64,000 nt of DNA from Schizophyllum amplum (GCA_007026445.1 VDMD01000002.1:3224001-3288000); one strand, 5' to 3'. Shown: positions 46,616-56,835, numbered from the stretch's first letter. A program made the numbers and translations. Notes: generated by a model not told the origin, from the sequence alone.

Positions 46616-47993
46616 ATGTCCAAAGTTGCCACTCCCAAGCTCTTCACACCCGTCAGAGTCGGGGCCTGGTCGGGGCCATCACCCTCCAGCATCGCATCGT
46701 CATGTCCCCCATGACTAGGAACCGGGCCACCACCTACGCCCACGTCCCCTTGCCGCATGTCAAGGAGTACTACTCTCAGCGTGGCAGCACTCCTGGAACG
46801 CTCCTGATCACCGAGGGCGTCATCATCACGCCTCAGGCGGGCGGTTCTACGAACGTGCCGGGGATCTGGAGCGACGAGCAGGTTGCCGCTTGGAAGGAGG
46901 TCTGTTCATCTCCTGGCATCATTCTGTATTCAACCTATTCACCGTACGGTCCAGGTGACGGCTGCTGTGCACGCCAAGGGTTCCTTCATCTTTTGCCAGC
47001 TGTGGGCGTTCGGTCGCGCTGCTTCGACCGCCGACCTGAGGGCCGAGAACTCGTCGTTCGAGGCGGTGGCTCCGTCTCCGATCAAGCTCGCGGACTACGA
47101 GGACACTCCTCGCGCGCTCACCAAGGAAGAGATCCAGGAGTACGTGTCGTGGTTTGGCAAGGCGGCCAAGAAGGCTGTGTACGAGGCCGGCTTCGACGGC
47201 GTCGAGATCCATGGCGCGAACGGATATCTGCTCGACGAGTTCCTGGTGAGGACATCCTGAGGATACTTCGTATAAATACTGAACCATATAACAGCAAGAT
47301 GTATCTAACACGCGCACCGACGAGTTCGGCGGAAGTGTAGAGAACCACGCGCGCTTCCCTCTCCAGGTCGTCGATGAGGTCGTGCGTGCTGTTGGTGCCG
47401 ATCGCGTTGGCTATCGTATCAGCCCCTGGAGCACCTACCAGGGTGTGTCTTCAGCATTCTTGTATCGTCGCCTGCTTAACCGACTTGACCAGACATGCGC
47501 ATGAAGGACCCAATCCCGCAGTTTTCGTACTTTGCTTCCGAGCTCAAGGCCAGGCAGCCCCACCTTGCCTACCTTCACGTCGTCGAACCGATCCTTGCGC
47601 CCGCCGAGACAGGCGCCGTCCAAAGCCTCCCTCAGGAAGAACAGAACGACTTCATTCGCGCGATCTGGGCGCCCAAGACGTACATCAGCGCTGGCGGTTA
47701 CACTCGCGAGCTTGCCATCAAGGATGCCGAGGAGAAAGGTGGACTCATCGCCTCTGGGCGTCACTTCCTGGCCAACGTGAGTGATAGTGAGCGCTATGCA
47801 GGCGTGTCACTACTGACAAACGCATCAGCCCGACCTCCCGGTGCGGTGGGAGCATAACTACCCTCTCACGCCGTATGACCGCGACACGTTCTACACCCAG
47901 GGTGATACCAGCCCGCGTGACTTCACCGACTACCCTTTCTACAAGAAGGCAGCTACAGACGTTTCACATATTCTTGCTTTGGGTGAAAAGTGA
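46616..47993 (+). pseudogene. old yellow enzyme copy OYE2, frameshifted, with transposon-made C-terminus
   Basis: Copy of OYE1 with the same five exons and functional-looking splice sites. Near the start the segment GTCGGGGCC is followed by an 11-bp tandem duplication (TGGTCGGGGCC), which shifts the frame after VRVGA; the frame then runs to a stop at ATGTCCCCCATGA. A downstream Met at 46702 (MSPMTRNRATTYAHVPLPHV) could restart the remaining reading frame, lacking about 29 residues of the first beta strand. HGANGYLLDEFL is kept; the signature is TDEFGGSVENHARF, with the usual Arg changed to His. The 3' end is replaced: a Tc1-type element inserted after KKAA supplies TDVSHILALGEK and a stop. 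Confidence 0.82.
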
Positions 47994-48893
47994 TCGCATC
48001 CGTAAATAAAAAATCAGAAAAATGCATGATATTGTTATCGACGTGTGCTGGCGTCCGTAGCGCACTTTCAACACCGTCTATGAGCTGAAGAAAGTATTAT
48101 TCATAGGCAGGAGGTCTAGGGCTATGTACAGGAGCAAGAACGAAGTGAAATGACACAGATACGAGTCAGAAACGGATGCATAGCGCTCCCAGCCAGTCGG
48201 CCGCGCGTACATCAGCGGTAGCGGGGACAGCGATTGGAAAGGGGAGTCATAGCAGCGCCATCAAGCCCAGAGAAGGCGCTTCGGCATGGGAGTAGGGAGA
48301 GGATGGAGTGGGAGGGCTCATGTCGTAGGAGATGCAGGCTCGGAGGCGCCCTTGCGCGGGCGGGGCAATCACAGCAGCTCCTCGGATGTTCGTGCGGCCA
48401 CGCAGGCTCGTGAAGAGAGATCCGAGACTGAGCTAGGTGGCTCAGTCAGCGGCAGGAACTGTGAATAGTAGCGCCACGCACCGTTACTTATGGCGCGCGC
48501 TCGGCGCTCGCTCTCGGGAGCACCCGGCCTGTATCCCGTCAGAACCACATTCCGAGTCGTTCACAGTGTTCCCAGAGTGCGGCGACATCTTCGGCCGCGT
48601 CAGGTAGACTTGCGCAGATGTGCAAACCACGGAGATGAACGTTGAACGTTGAGAGGATTCGACGATGATCGGGCACCCCAGCGGACGTCCTTCACTCCAA
48701 ACGCAGTCTTTTCCATCCGGGTTTTCTGCCCGCGCCATCTGAAGCTCTGCGCGTCATGGACAGCACCTTCCTGCGCGACTGGACGCGTCCGACGACGCAA
48801 GAACGCGTCGATAGCAATTTCGGGCATTTTTCTAATTTTTTATTTACGGATGCGATCACTTTTCACCCAAAGCAAGAATATGTGAAACGTCTG
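47956..48893. mobile_element. 938-bp Tc1/mariner-like non-autonomous element with TA target duplication
   Basis: Ends are CAGACGTTTCACATATTCTT and its reverse complement, flanked by TA on both sides (47954-47955 and 48894-48895). The inverted ends are perfect for 59 bases, then continue with few mismatches to about 100. OYE1's unoccupied flank shows that the element is an insertion. It has no transposase-like frame. TA duplication and CAG-type ends suit the Tc1/mariner/pogo group. Confidence 0.85.
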
Positions 48894-49002
48894 TAAACGA
48901 TGGAGATTTCACATAACTTGGTGTCTAGGAATCGGGAACACCGGTATGATGGAAGCATAACTAAGTAAGTACATGTTTGCTTGCGTATGACTATTTGTAC
49001 GA

Positions 49003-49488
49003 TTATATGGGTGAACTAGGCTGCTTAGTCTGACTCCTCTTTGACCCGCTTCTCCGCACTAATAGGTCATCGGGACCAATCCTCTTCATAGTGATTCGCA
49101 AGATACGCGCACGGTCGCTGATGTCTGTGCTCACATCGCTGGTGATCTCGACGGTGAGGGGGCGCCTGTGGCCGCGCATGTAACGCGTCTGAAGCGCGTC
49201 CAGCAAATTCTTGGCGGTGAGCCCCTGTATGTTCTGCAAAGACAGCGTCCGCAAGTTGGGGAACCTGTGCCCTCCCGCAAGGGCGTGAAGGATCGTATCT
49301 TTCATGTTGGCCGCGTTGGTCTGCAGGCGCAACAAGACGAGGCGACTGGCGGCCGCGGACTCCAAAAATTTGGACAGCCCGGTCTGGTAGCAACAATACC
49401 AGCACAGGCTAACGTGTTTGAGCGTCGTCCTCTCGGAAGGTGCGGAGAGAAAGCCGTAGAGCGCTTCCTCGAATGTTCTGCATGATAG
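49003..49488 (-). pseudogene. orphan1c: 3' part of an orphan1 gene, cut at 49488
   Basis: On the minus strand homology to orphan1a begins abruptly at LSCRTFEEALYGFLSAPSER and runs to the C-terminus (KHVSLCWYCCYQTGLSKFLE, RFPNLRTLSLQNIQGLTAKN, GHRRPLTVEITSDVSTDISD). Near the end a few bases are missing in the CTTCTCCG stretch, so the last residues are read in another frame. The 3' flank matches that of orphan1a, next to OYE1. It carries exactly the part that orphan1b lacks. Confidence 0.82.
49430..49488 (-). repeat. 59-bp breakpoint repeat, right copy
   Basis: Reverse complement of 35898-35956 with one mismatch. It forms the cut edge of orphan1c. Confidence 0.85.
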
Positions 49489-50409
49489 GTCTAGAGCAAA
49501 GCTCGAGAAGAGAGTGTCGAAATAAGCCTAGAGGAAGAATTGCGTGATGCGTCGAAATATGCGAACGCTGGACAGTAAGTGTTGCAATACCTCGCCAGAG
49601 GTTTTTGCACACTATACCGCCCATACTCTCGAGTGAGACGCAATGTTGTCGAGTAGACATGGAAGCGCCAGACGAGGATGCGCGACGGCAGGCGCTGTAC
49701 GCGCCACCTCTCCAAGTTCAACTAGAACAAGGGCCACCGAATCTATCGATCAGGTCCTGATGTCACCGTAGCCTACATAGCCTCCGCATACCTTCGTAAC
49801 TTAGCCGATCAGGACGGCGCTCGTACTTGAAGTGACATTCGGGTTCGGGTGAGCGCGCGCCACCACTACAGCGTTTGCTCGTCGAGTTGAAGGCTGGCAG
49901 CGCTTTCTCAAGCAGCGCGACGTGGACCGAAGCAAGTGGAAGACAGTCGAAGAGCCCTCAGCAAAAAGAGGGGATGAGATTTAGCACAGACATCTTTCGC
50001 GGGCGACCATGACGGTCGGGAACAGCCTGTGTTTGGACTGGACTGGACCTGGACTGGACTGGACTGGATTAATTCGAGCGGTCCCTTAAGGAACTAACGG
50101 GGTGCCCGTACTACACAAAGTGCGCTACCGATGTGCTACGGAGCCAAACGACCTACAGAATCATCCTTGCGGCTACCCTTATGATCGTTTAAATTGCGGC
50201 CGGTCCGGCACGAAGTCCACATCCCACCCATCGCGCGCCTCCGCCGCCTCGGACAAACCGTTTTCGGTTCTACCCATTCTTCGATGACTTGACGTACATG
50301 CTGTATACGTACTCGAGTTACAACAAAGAAGCGCACCAATGGGGCAAAGCCGCAGAGGTCCAGTGAAGCGATGTATATTCAACAAATCTACGAAGAGGGC
50401 TAGTGACAA
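49489..50409. other. gene-free region with GGACT microsatellite
   Basis: No gene. A (GGACT)n run with one interruption lies at 50035-50069. On the minus strand just beyond it (50152 to about 50110) is a tRNA-like start, GGCTCCGTAGCACATCGGTA, without a matching 3' acceptor strand. Confidence 0.5.
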
Positions 50410-51590
50410 CGAGTGCGTCTAACCTGTAAGCCCGAGAACGGACTGGAGCGGATTCCAAAGATTGTCGTCTGGTCGACGTACCGTAGTGGGGGAATTACAG
50501 ACGAGAGACCGTTCACTGTCCATCGTCGAGGGCAGACAGCTACTAGGACCTGCCTGCGATGACCACACCAAGGTCCGACCGACGCCCCGTATGCGCGCCA
50601 TATCCGCCGTCCACAAAAGCAAACAGCGGTTGTGGCAGCACATATGGTGGATCGCAAAACGGAAGCAACGCGTCGCATCCGCTTGCGGTGGACGCAGGCC
50701 CACCCGTCGTGTCGTCGACTAGGGCCATACAGACTACGACGGGCCGAGCAGTGACAGATCTCGCCGCAGCTGGCTGGGCTGCCTAACCGACAGCTTCGGC
50801 AGCGACGGCAGTGGCGACCCATCCACCAACATCATCGCGTAACAAAGCTACCCCCGAGTGCAATATCAGCACTCACAAGTGAATGCCTGAAGGGGGTCCA
50901 TCGCATGCTTTATGGCAGCCGGTTGGGCGCTGCGTCCGACGATAGAGAGAGTGCGGGGATCCGCGAGTCCTGTAAAGGACTTAAGAGTTCCAAAGATTGT
51001 CGCCCGTGTCGACGTACCGTGATGGGGCATCACAGACGAGAGACCGTTCGCTCTCCGTCGTCGAGGGCAGACAGCTACTAGGACCTGCCTGCGATGACCG
51101 CACCAAGGTCCGACCGACGCCACGAGTGTGCACCATCGCCGCCGTCCACAAGAGCAGACAGCGGTCGTGGCAGCACAGACGGTGCGCGACGGCGGAACGG
51201 ATGCAACAACGTCGCATCCGCCCGCGGTGGACGCAGGCCCACCCATCGCGAGTCGTCAGCAAACTACGATGGGTTCCGAGCAGTGACAGATCTCGCCGCC
51301 ACTGGCTGGGCTGCCTAACCGACAGCTTCGACAGCGACGGCAGAGGCGATCCATCTACCAATATCATCGCGTAGCCTCCCCCGAGCACGGCACTGACACT
51401 AGCGAGACACGCGCAGCGAGCCGCGCGTGAATGCCTAGAGGGGGTTCATCCAATGAATCATGGCATCCCAGTTGGGCGTTGCGTCCGACGATGAGGGACA
51501 GAACCAGGGAAAGCCTTCCGCCTTTTAAGACTCTTCGGCTAACGGCCCGGTTCCGGCATCCGACTCGGGGCCTTTTGTTTCCTTTTCTTT
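50410..51590 (-). repeat. cluster of two R units, minus strand
   Basis: Two units read on the minus strand, starting near 51590 and 50955. The first has a TTAAAAGGCGG box at about 51523-51533, then CATCGTCGGACGCAACGCCC (51476-51495). Both have the conserved …VEAVG/AEAVG-stop block (ending at about 51318 and 50784), the CTAGTAGCTGTCTGCC block and the GACGACAATCTTTGGAA block. The cluster is the mirror of the 39.5-42.2 kb cluster. Confidence 0.7.
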
Positions 51591-52252
51591 ACGATCACTC
51601 TTTGTGTCTGCATGACCGTCAGTCGCCTCATTGACGTTGGATGCCGTCTCCCTGTCGCTTCGATATCAATGTTATGGAGGCCGGCTTCTTGTGCCTCCTT
51701 GCTTTCTTTGTTTCTCCTTTGTTTGTCAATTGATGGGGTTCAAGTCACCTCCTCTTTGCAAGGCTAGTACCACACACATCTGGGCCGGTGTGGTGCACGA
51801 ACCTCCGACAACAGTACTACCATATCCAATGAATTCTCGAACAAAGGCTGAGAAGCCGTGCAATCGTCCAAAACCCCGCCTCTCTGGTCGTAACTTCGAC
51901 GCGTGTAGGCGTAGCCCGGTACTGACCGTGACGACGATAGCAAGTGCGTACCTACTCATTGTTCAGGGCTAGCTGAGCTGACATTAGGGCCGGCTACTGT
52001 GCCTGTGCTTGGACCGCAAGGTTGGCGTCGCGAACTTCCACACCTGCGCCCGGGCATGAGAAGAATGATCACACCCATGGTCATTGTCCTCTATTGTTGG
52101 GCAGGTTATGAACAGACCCCTTGGTCCAGCGAGCTAATTTGCAACGAGGAATGTTTGTGATCATTTGCCGCCTATAAAAGACCTCTTCAGCGAAAGAACG
52201 AAGCATCGGCGGTCCTCCTTACTGTCAACCCATTTTTCCTTCACCGGTGACC
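51591..52252. other. duplicated non-coding region upstream of orphan2b
   Basis: No gene is supported. It is the inverted, diverged counterpart of 38.8-39.47 kb. A TATAAAAG box lies at about 52174, some 80 bases before the orphan2b ATG. Confidence 0.6.
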
Positions 52253-53289
52253 ATGAGTGGCAAGCAGGCAAAAGAGCCCGATGAAATCGTTAGCTACGAG
52301 ATGTCCAAAGCGTACGTGCATGGCGTGTTCGCCCTTCCATCTTCACTCACCCTTCATTCTACTCCCAGATGGACGAAGCCGCGCCAGACCGCGTCCGACA
52401 AGCTACGAGAACGCATCGCTTTGGAGAAACTCATTTCTAGGGATAGTTCGAGAAGTGCGTGATTTTAACCTCTTTGCAGAAAGTCTGCTACAGTGACCTC
52501 CAACTATTATTCACAGTTGTACCTGCGACGTCCGAGACCGCCTTCTCACCAACATATCCCGGAGACTTCGTCAATTTCGTCTTCCAATCTGTGTCTGCAG
52601 AGACGCTCGGCGTTCATATTTCCGAACTCAGTCAAGAGGACAACGGCTCCTTCTATGGCATTATGGCAAAATCCACGAAGCCTGGAGCCACTGTGGGTGC
52701 CTATGCCTCCATGCCGGCACTCATCGACGCGCAACGCTTCGTATCCTTTGAGCTCCATAGCAGCAAGGCCGACAAAAAGGAAATGCCGGAGGTCGCCGCA
52801 CTTCTCAACAGCATAAATGGGCCGGATCTCGTGAGAGTGAAGATCTCGCGATTTGGGCGGTCCGCCGCCTTTGTCGAGTCAGCTATCTACAACTTGCTCA
52901 GACCACAGCTTACTGGCGGCTCGTACACGCTCACGCATGTCAGCCTGCGCATGAGCTTCGTCAGCAAGGCTCAGCTAGCGACATACTTCGCTTCGGATGC
53001 GGCGAGCTATCTCGTTTCGTTGGAGTTACACGCCACTGGCAAAGCCGACATCAAGCCCACTGTCTTGGAGGCCCTGACCTCCAACCACATGTTTTCCCAC
53101 TTGCGGTACCTCTGCTTGCGAGACATCAAGGACCTTGATCCAATGGACCTGCTCGACGCTCTTCGACTGCGTCACGGCAAAGGCTGCAAGAACCCTCTTC
53201 GCGCCGAGATCAACGACAACATCGACCCGAAGATTAGCGCGACCGCACGCACCTTGGCTATTGAGCTTGCGAGCACGTGTATCTTCTAA
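52253..53289 (+). CDS. orphan2b: unrecognised leucine-rich protein, 314 residues
   Basis: Three exons: 52253-52311 (59 nt), 52369-52454 (86 nt), 52490-53289 (800 nt). The first two have exactly the lengths seen in orphan2a. It starts MSGKQAKEPDEIVSYEMSKA, then WTKPRQTASDKLRERIALEK. The main exon includes VPATSETAFSPTYPGDFVNF, LTHVSLRMSFVSKAQLATYF, SYLVSLELHATGKADIKPTV, LRYLCLRDIKDLDPMDLLDA and LRLRHGKGCKNPLRAEINDN. Identity to orphan2a is moderate, far lower than between flanking repeats, which fits two old paralogues that both stayed open. The C-terminal half is leucine-rich like orphan1a. Role unknown; no membrane segment or signal peptide is visible. Confidence 0.72.
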
Positions 53290-53500
53290 TACATGCATCC
53301 ATGTGTCCTGCGTGTGTGCACATATGTGGCAAGCGAAGTCGGGCTCAGGGACTTCAAGAAGGCCGCGCTGTAGTCAGTCAATCGTATCACTGTAAACGAA
53401 CTCGTATCATGTAGAATGAATGTCCTTTCATGTGTCCAAGCATTTCGCCGGTGACTCCATAACTTATATTGTGAGATTATCGCGGTAAAAGTCTTATAAA

Positions 53501-54459
53501 TGGGGGTGCGCACGGTCCGCAAACGGATCCGGCATATTTGGTCGTGTTTACCCCCTGCCAAAATCCTGTTTTCGGACGTTCCCGTCTTTCGCCCTACATA
53601 CCTCGCCATTTTGTGATGCTATGCCTTCGAGTCATGGGACGAAAATGTACATTTCAAAGTGCTCTACACAGTCATCTAATTTATATAATAAAATTTCTGC
53701 AAGGTATGGATAAAATGTCTGATGCGAATCCACACAGCGGACTGGCCTGCTTCGTGTATAACCTGGCACTTGTCACCTTCCTGAAAGGCCTAAAACCAGC
53801 CTTGATCACTTACTGGAGCTGAAACAGTCCACTATGAGCCCTTTCAGAGACCGCCAGGTCGTTTCTCCAGGCTGAAGTCCAGTATAGTACTGAGAGTGCT
53901 AGACCCATGTTTCAAATAGCTGCAAGGGAATTTTACTCTCAAAAGGACATCAGAAGCTACTTACATGCCAAGGCTGCCTAGACACGAAATCCTATGGCTG
54001 AATTGGGGGCAGGAGGCAAGGCACAATGTCATCGGCGTCGTGGTAGTGAAGTTGTTCGAGCTGTCACACACCCGTCACGTCTCAACAAGGCTGTTTCAGG
54101 CTCAGCGTGACGGATAGTAATTTTGTATCTCCTCCCTCAGTTCTTGCGCTATCGCCATCAAGTAAGATGCGTTGAAAAGCGAGCGATAGTGAGTATCGCT
54201 GGACGGAGAATTTCACTCACAGCTAATTTTTGTGGTATGATTTGCGTGAGACATGTGTCTCAATGGCTTCCAGAACTTCAATATAGAAGCTGCTCCGTCC
54301 AGGCATAGCCTCAAATTTCCGCTTTCCAACGCACTTTATCCCGAGGCGATACACGAAGAAGTGATGGAGGAGATACAGTTCATGGCGGGAACGAAACCCT
54401 TAGCGAGAGCAAACACGACCAAATATGCCGGATCCGTTTGCGGACCGTGCGCACCCCCA
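53501..54459. mobile_element. 959-bp element with 49-bp perfect inverted ends and TTATAAA target duplication
   Basis: The left end TGGGGGTGCGCACGGTCCGC continues to base 49 as a perfect inverted repeat of the right end. Both sides are flanked by TTATAAA (53494-53500 and 54460-54466). The paralogous locus at about 37.6 kb lacks the insertion and shows one target site. There is no transposase-like frame, so it is a non-autonomous element. A 7-bp duplication does not fit the usual hAT (8 bp) or Tc1 (TA) rule cleanly; superfamily open. Confidence 0.85.
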
Positions 54460-54466
54460 TTATAAA
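54460..54466 (+). promoter_or_regulatory. TATA-like box of HSBP1-like gene, inside target duplication
   Basis: TTATAAA, the right target-site copy, lies 129 bases before the HSBP1 ATG and is the only TATA-like element there. The uninserted paralogue has TTAAGTATG at the same place. Confidence 0.45.
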
Positions 54467-54594
54467 GGGAAGAACAGAAGTTGTGGGTCCGCGCTTCGGA
54501 TTCCCATTGAGGCTCGATCTCGTGACTCAAGCTTCCAATTTCCTTTCTCGTCATTTCCTTTGTTCTTTGTTCGTTCTCAACCATCGTGTACCCC

Positions 54595-55105
54595 ATGGCC
54601 GCCCCCTCCTCCGCCGCCCCCCTCAAGGTTCCCAGCTCGGGCAGTGGCGAACCCTCCACACCGTCTAAGTCTAAGTCCTCCGCGCCCGCTAACGGCGCCA
54701 CCGTCCCCGACATCTCCAGCCCCCACGAACTCACCGCCTTTGTACGTACCTCTCGTACCTGTATATCCTACCATATAACTCATACCCCCTCCCTCATCTC
54801 GCACTGACCCAGGTTGAAACCCTCTTGGAGCAGCTCGACACCCGCTTTGAGGAGATGTCGAACGAGATTCTCGATCGCAGTGCGTCGCCCCAGTTCCGCT
54901 ATCTCTTCCCCCACTCACTCCGGCCCGAACGCGGTTAGTGAACCAAATGTCAACCCGCGTGGACGCGTTGGAGGCCTCGATACACGACATCATCAACAGC
55001 GACACGCCGAGCGTGCCGCCGTCACCGTCGCAGCTTCCGCAGCCGCGCTCGCCGTCTGTCCCGCCCAGCATTCGACGCAGCGATACCGCGGCGTCCGTTC
55101 CCTGA
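54595..55105 (+). CDS. heat shock factor binding protein 1-like (HSBP1)
   Basis: Small coiled-coil protein, 126 residues, three exons. After an S/P-rich N-terminus of about 49 residues (MAAPSSAAPLKVPSSGSGEP) comes ELTAFVETLLEQLDTRFEEM, SNEILDRMNQMSTRVDALEA and SIHDIINSD: this is the conserved heptad-repeat core of HSBP1, which in animals forms trimers and binds the heat shock factor oligomerisation domain. A proline-rich tail (PSVPPSPSQLPQPRSPSVPP) follows; the usual family protein is about 75 residues, so both ends are extended. Exon junctions fall after F (phase 0) and after DR (phase 1). Two decayed copies lie at 37.0-37.5 and 30.9 kb. The 959-bp transposon inserted 129 bases upstream. Confidence 0.8.
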
Positions 55106-55356
55106 ATGCTAGGACGTATTTCGGACTCCCCGCGTGCACGTCGGGACTATTCTTATTTTGTGCGCATCGAACTTCCCCACAACCCGCTCGGTGTCACTGA
55201 CATGGCTCTCCAGACATTGAATGGACGTCAGTAGATATCGCGGTGTTGTACGCTCGTGGATACAGATCAAATGGCAGCATTATCCTTCTTGCAAAGTACA
55301 CTCCCTTCCCAGCAACACTCCCTCTCAACCGCCCCTCGCCCTATACCTCCCACCGC

Positions 55357-56835
55357 TCAGAACCCAAAGATGTCCTCCACCTGCGGCGCCGGCGCGTACA
55401 TAGGCAAGGCGAACAGGTCGTCCTCCATCGCCGCGTCCGCGTCCGGATAGCCTGCGGACGATCCCGAGCCAGCCTGCGTGCCACAGGCCGCGGCGCCCTC
55501 GACCCCATGTTGCGTACCAGCCATCCCCAGCTGCCGCCACACCTCCTCAATCTGGCTCGGCGTCAGGTCGAGCGCGGTCCTGTCCGGATACGCCTTGTCC
55601 AGATACAGCTTGTCCGGGTACACTTCCGGCAGCGAGGAAGGCGCCATTTGCGGGAGGGACGCCGGCTGCGTCGAGGGGAACTGTGTGGTGGGAGGGGGAC
55701 GCGTTAGTCAGGTAAGCAGGCGGGTGTGATCGGTGCTACGCACGGTATCTGGTGGTAGGGCTGCGGGCATGCCAGACCCACCTAGCACGGTATCGACGGA
55801 GAGCATCGCTAGCAGCTCGTCGTCGGTCAGTGGTGGAGGCGCCATGGGCAGCTCAGGGGGAGTATCTTCCAGCATGGGTGCGTAGATTGCATCGCTTGGC
55901 GGAGCCATCGCGGCGTGGTCGGCAAGCGTGCCCAGGTTAGGCAAGGAGCCAGGCTGGGGTGGCGAGCGCCCAGCTGCGCCCGGCGATAAGCTGTCCTCGC
56001 TCGAAGCATGGCGGCCAGACTCTTCGGACGAGGCACGCGCGCCTTCCGACCCCATCCTCCTGCCCCTGTTCACCCTCGTGTCACCGTCCATATTCACCAC
56101 TCCGTCCCCACCCTCCCCACTGTCGTCCCCTGCTCCGTTGTCACCAAATCCATTCGGGAACGCGCCGCAGACTTCCTCGGCCGCAAGCACCTCCGCCAAA
56201 TCCTGGCTCATCTGGCTCTCTACGCTTGTCTCCCTCGCCCGAGGCACTGCCGAGTCCCCCAAGCGTGCGCGCAACTCGTCGACTTCCGTACGCAGCTGGT
56301 CCCGCTCCGCGAGCAGTGCGCGAACCACCCGCGCGGCCTGTTGCCTCCGTGCGCGCTGCCGCTTATGGTGCGCGATCGAAGCGCTGACAATGAGTCCCTT
56401 GGATAGACGGCGGGTGGAGGCGAGGTCGGGGAGGAGGCGGGCGAGGTCCTATATAAGTAGAGCATTGATATGCAAGGGGCGAGGGATTGACATGCATGTA
56501 TCAAAGACCGCCGAAGTGAACATGAAAGACGATGATCAGCAGCGAGCTCGCCATGTTCACAAAACAGACAGACGCACAACAAAGTTGTCGTTCAGCGCCT
56601 CCCTCCTCTGCTTCTCGATGACACGATGTAGCGCACGGTCGTCCGCGGTGAAGATCCGGCGGCGTTTCTTGTGCGCCGGATCGCTGCTGCAGGTACCGCT
56701 GGGGTCTGCGCGTATCGAGACATTGACCGCAGTGTAGGTTGTCGTCGTGCTCAACGCCATCGTGCTCGATCCTTTCTTCTTCATCATCGTGTTCGTTGAC
56801 ATCGTCCTCCCCCCAGCGGGACGCGACGAGCTCAT
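55357..56835 (-). CDS. bHLH transcription factor
   Basis: Nuclear DNA-binding protein, probably binding E-box-type sites as a dimer. It starts MSSSRPAGGRTMSTNTMMKK. The basic region and helix 1 are HRVIEKQRREALNDNFVDLA at the end of exon 1, the second half after an intron (LLPDLASTRRLSKGLIVSAS, then IAHHKRQRAQRQQAARVVRA). The H-x3-E-x3-R pattern of the basic region is present. A leucine-rich coiled coil (LLAERDQLRTEVDELRARLG) follows, suggesting a bHLH-zip. The remainder is acidic and S/G/P-rich (SEESGRHASSEDSLSPGAAG), with LTDDELLAMLSVDTVLG as a likely activation segment. A last exon ends DDLFALPMYAPAPQVEDIFG. Convergent with the HSBP1-like gene. Confidence 0.8.

Noticed and set aside
50400..50822. 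140-codon minus-strand frame in an R unit (CRSCRLGSPAS type)
   Set aside because: Cys/Arg-rich composition and lack of the same frame in other R units; treated as repeat, not gene.
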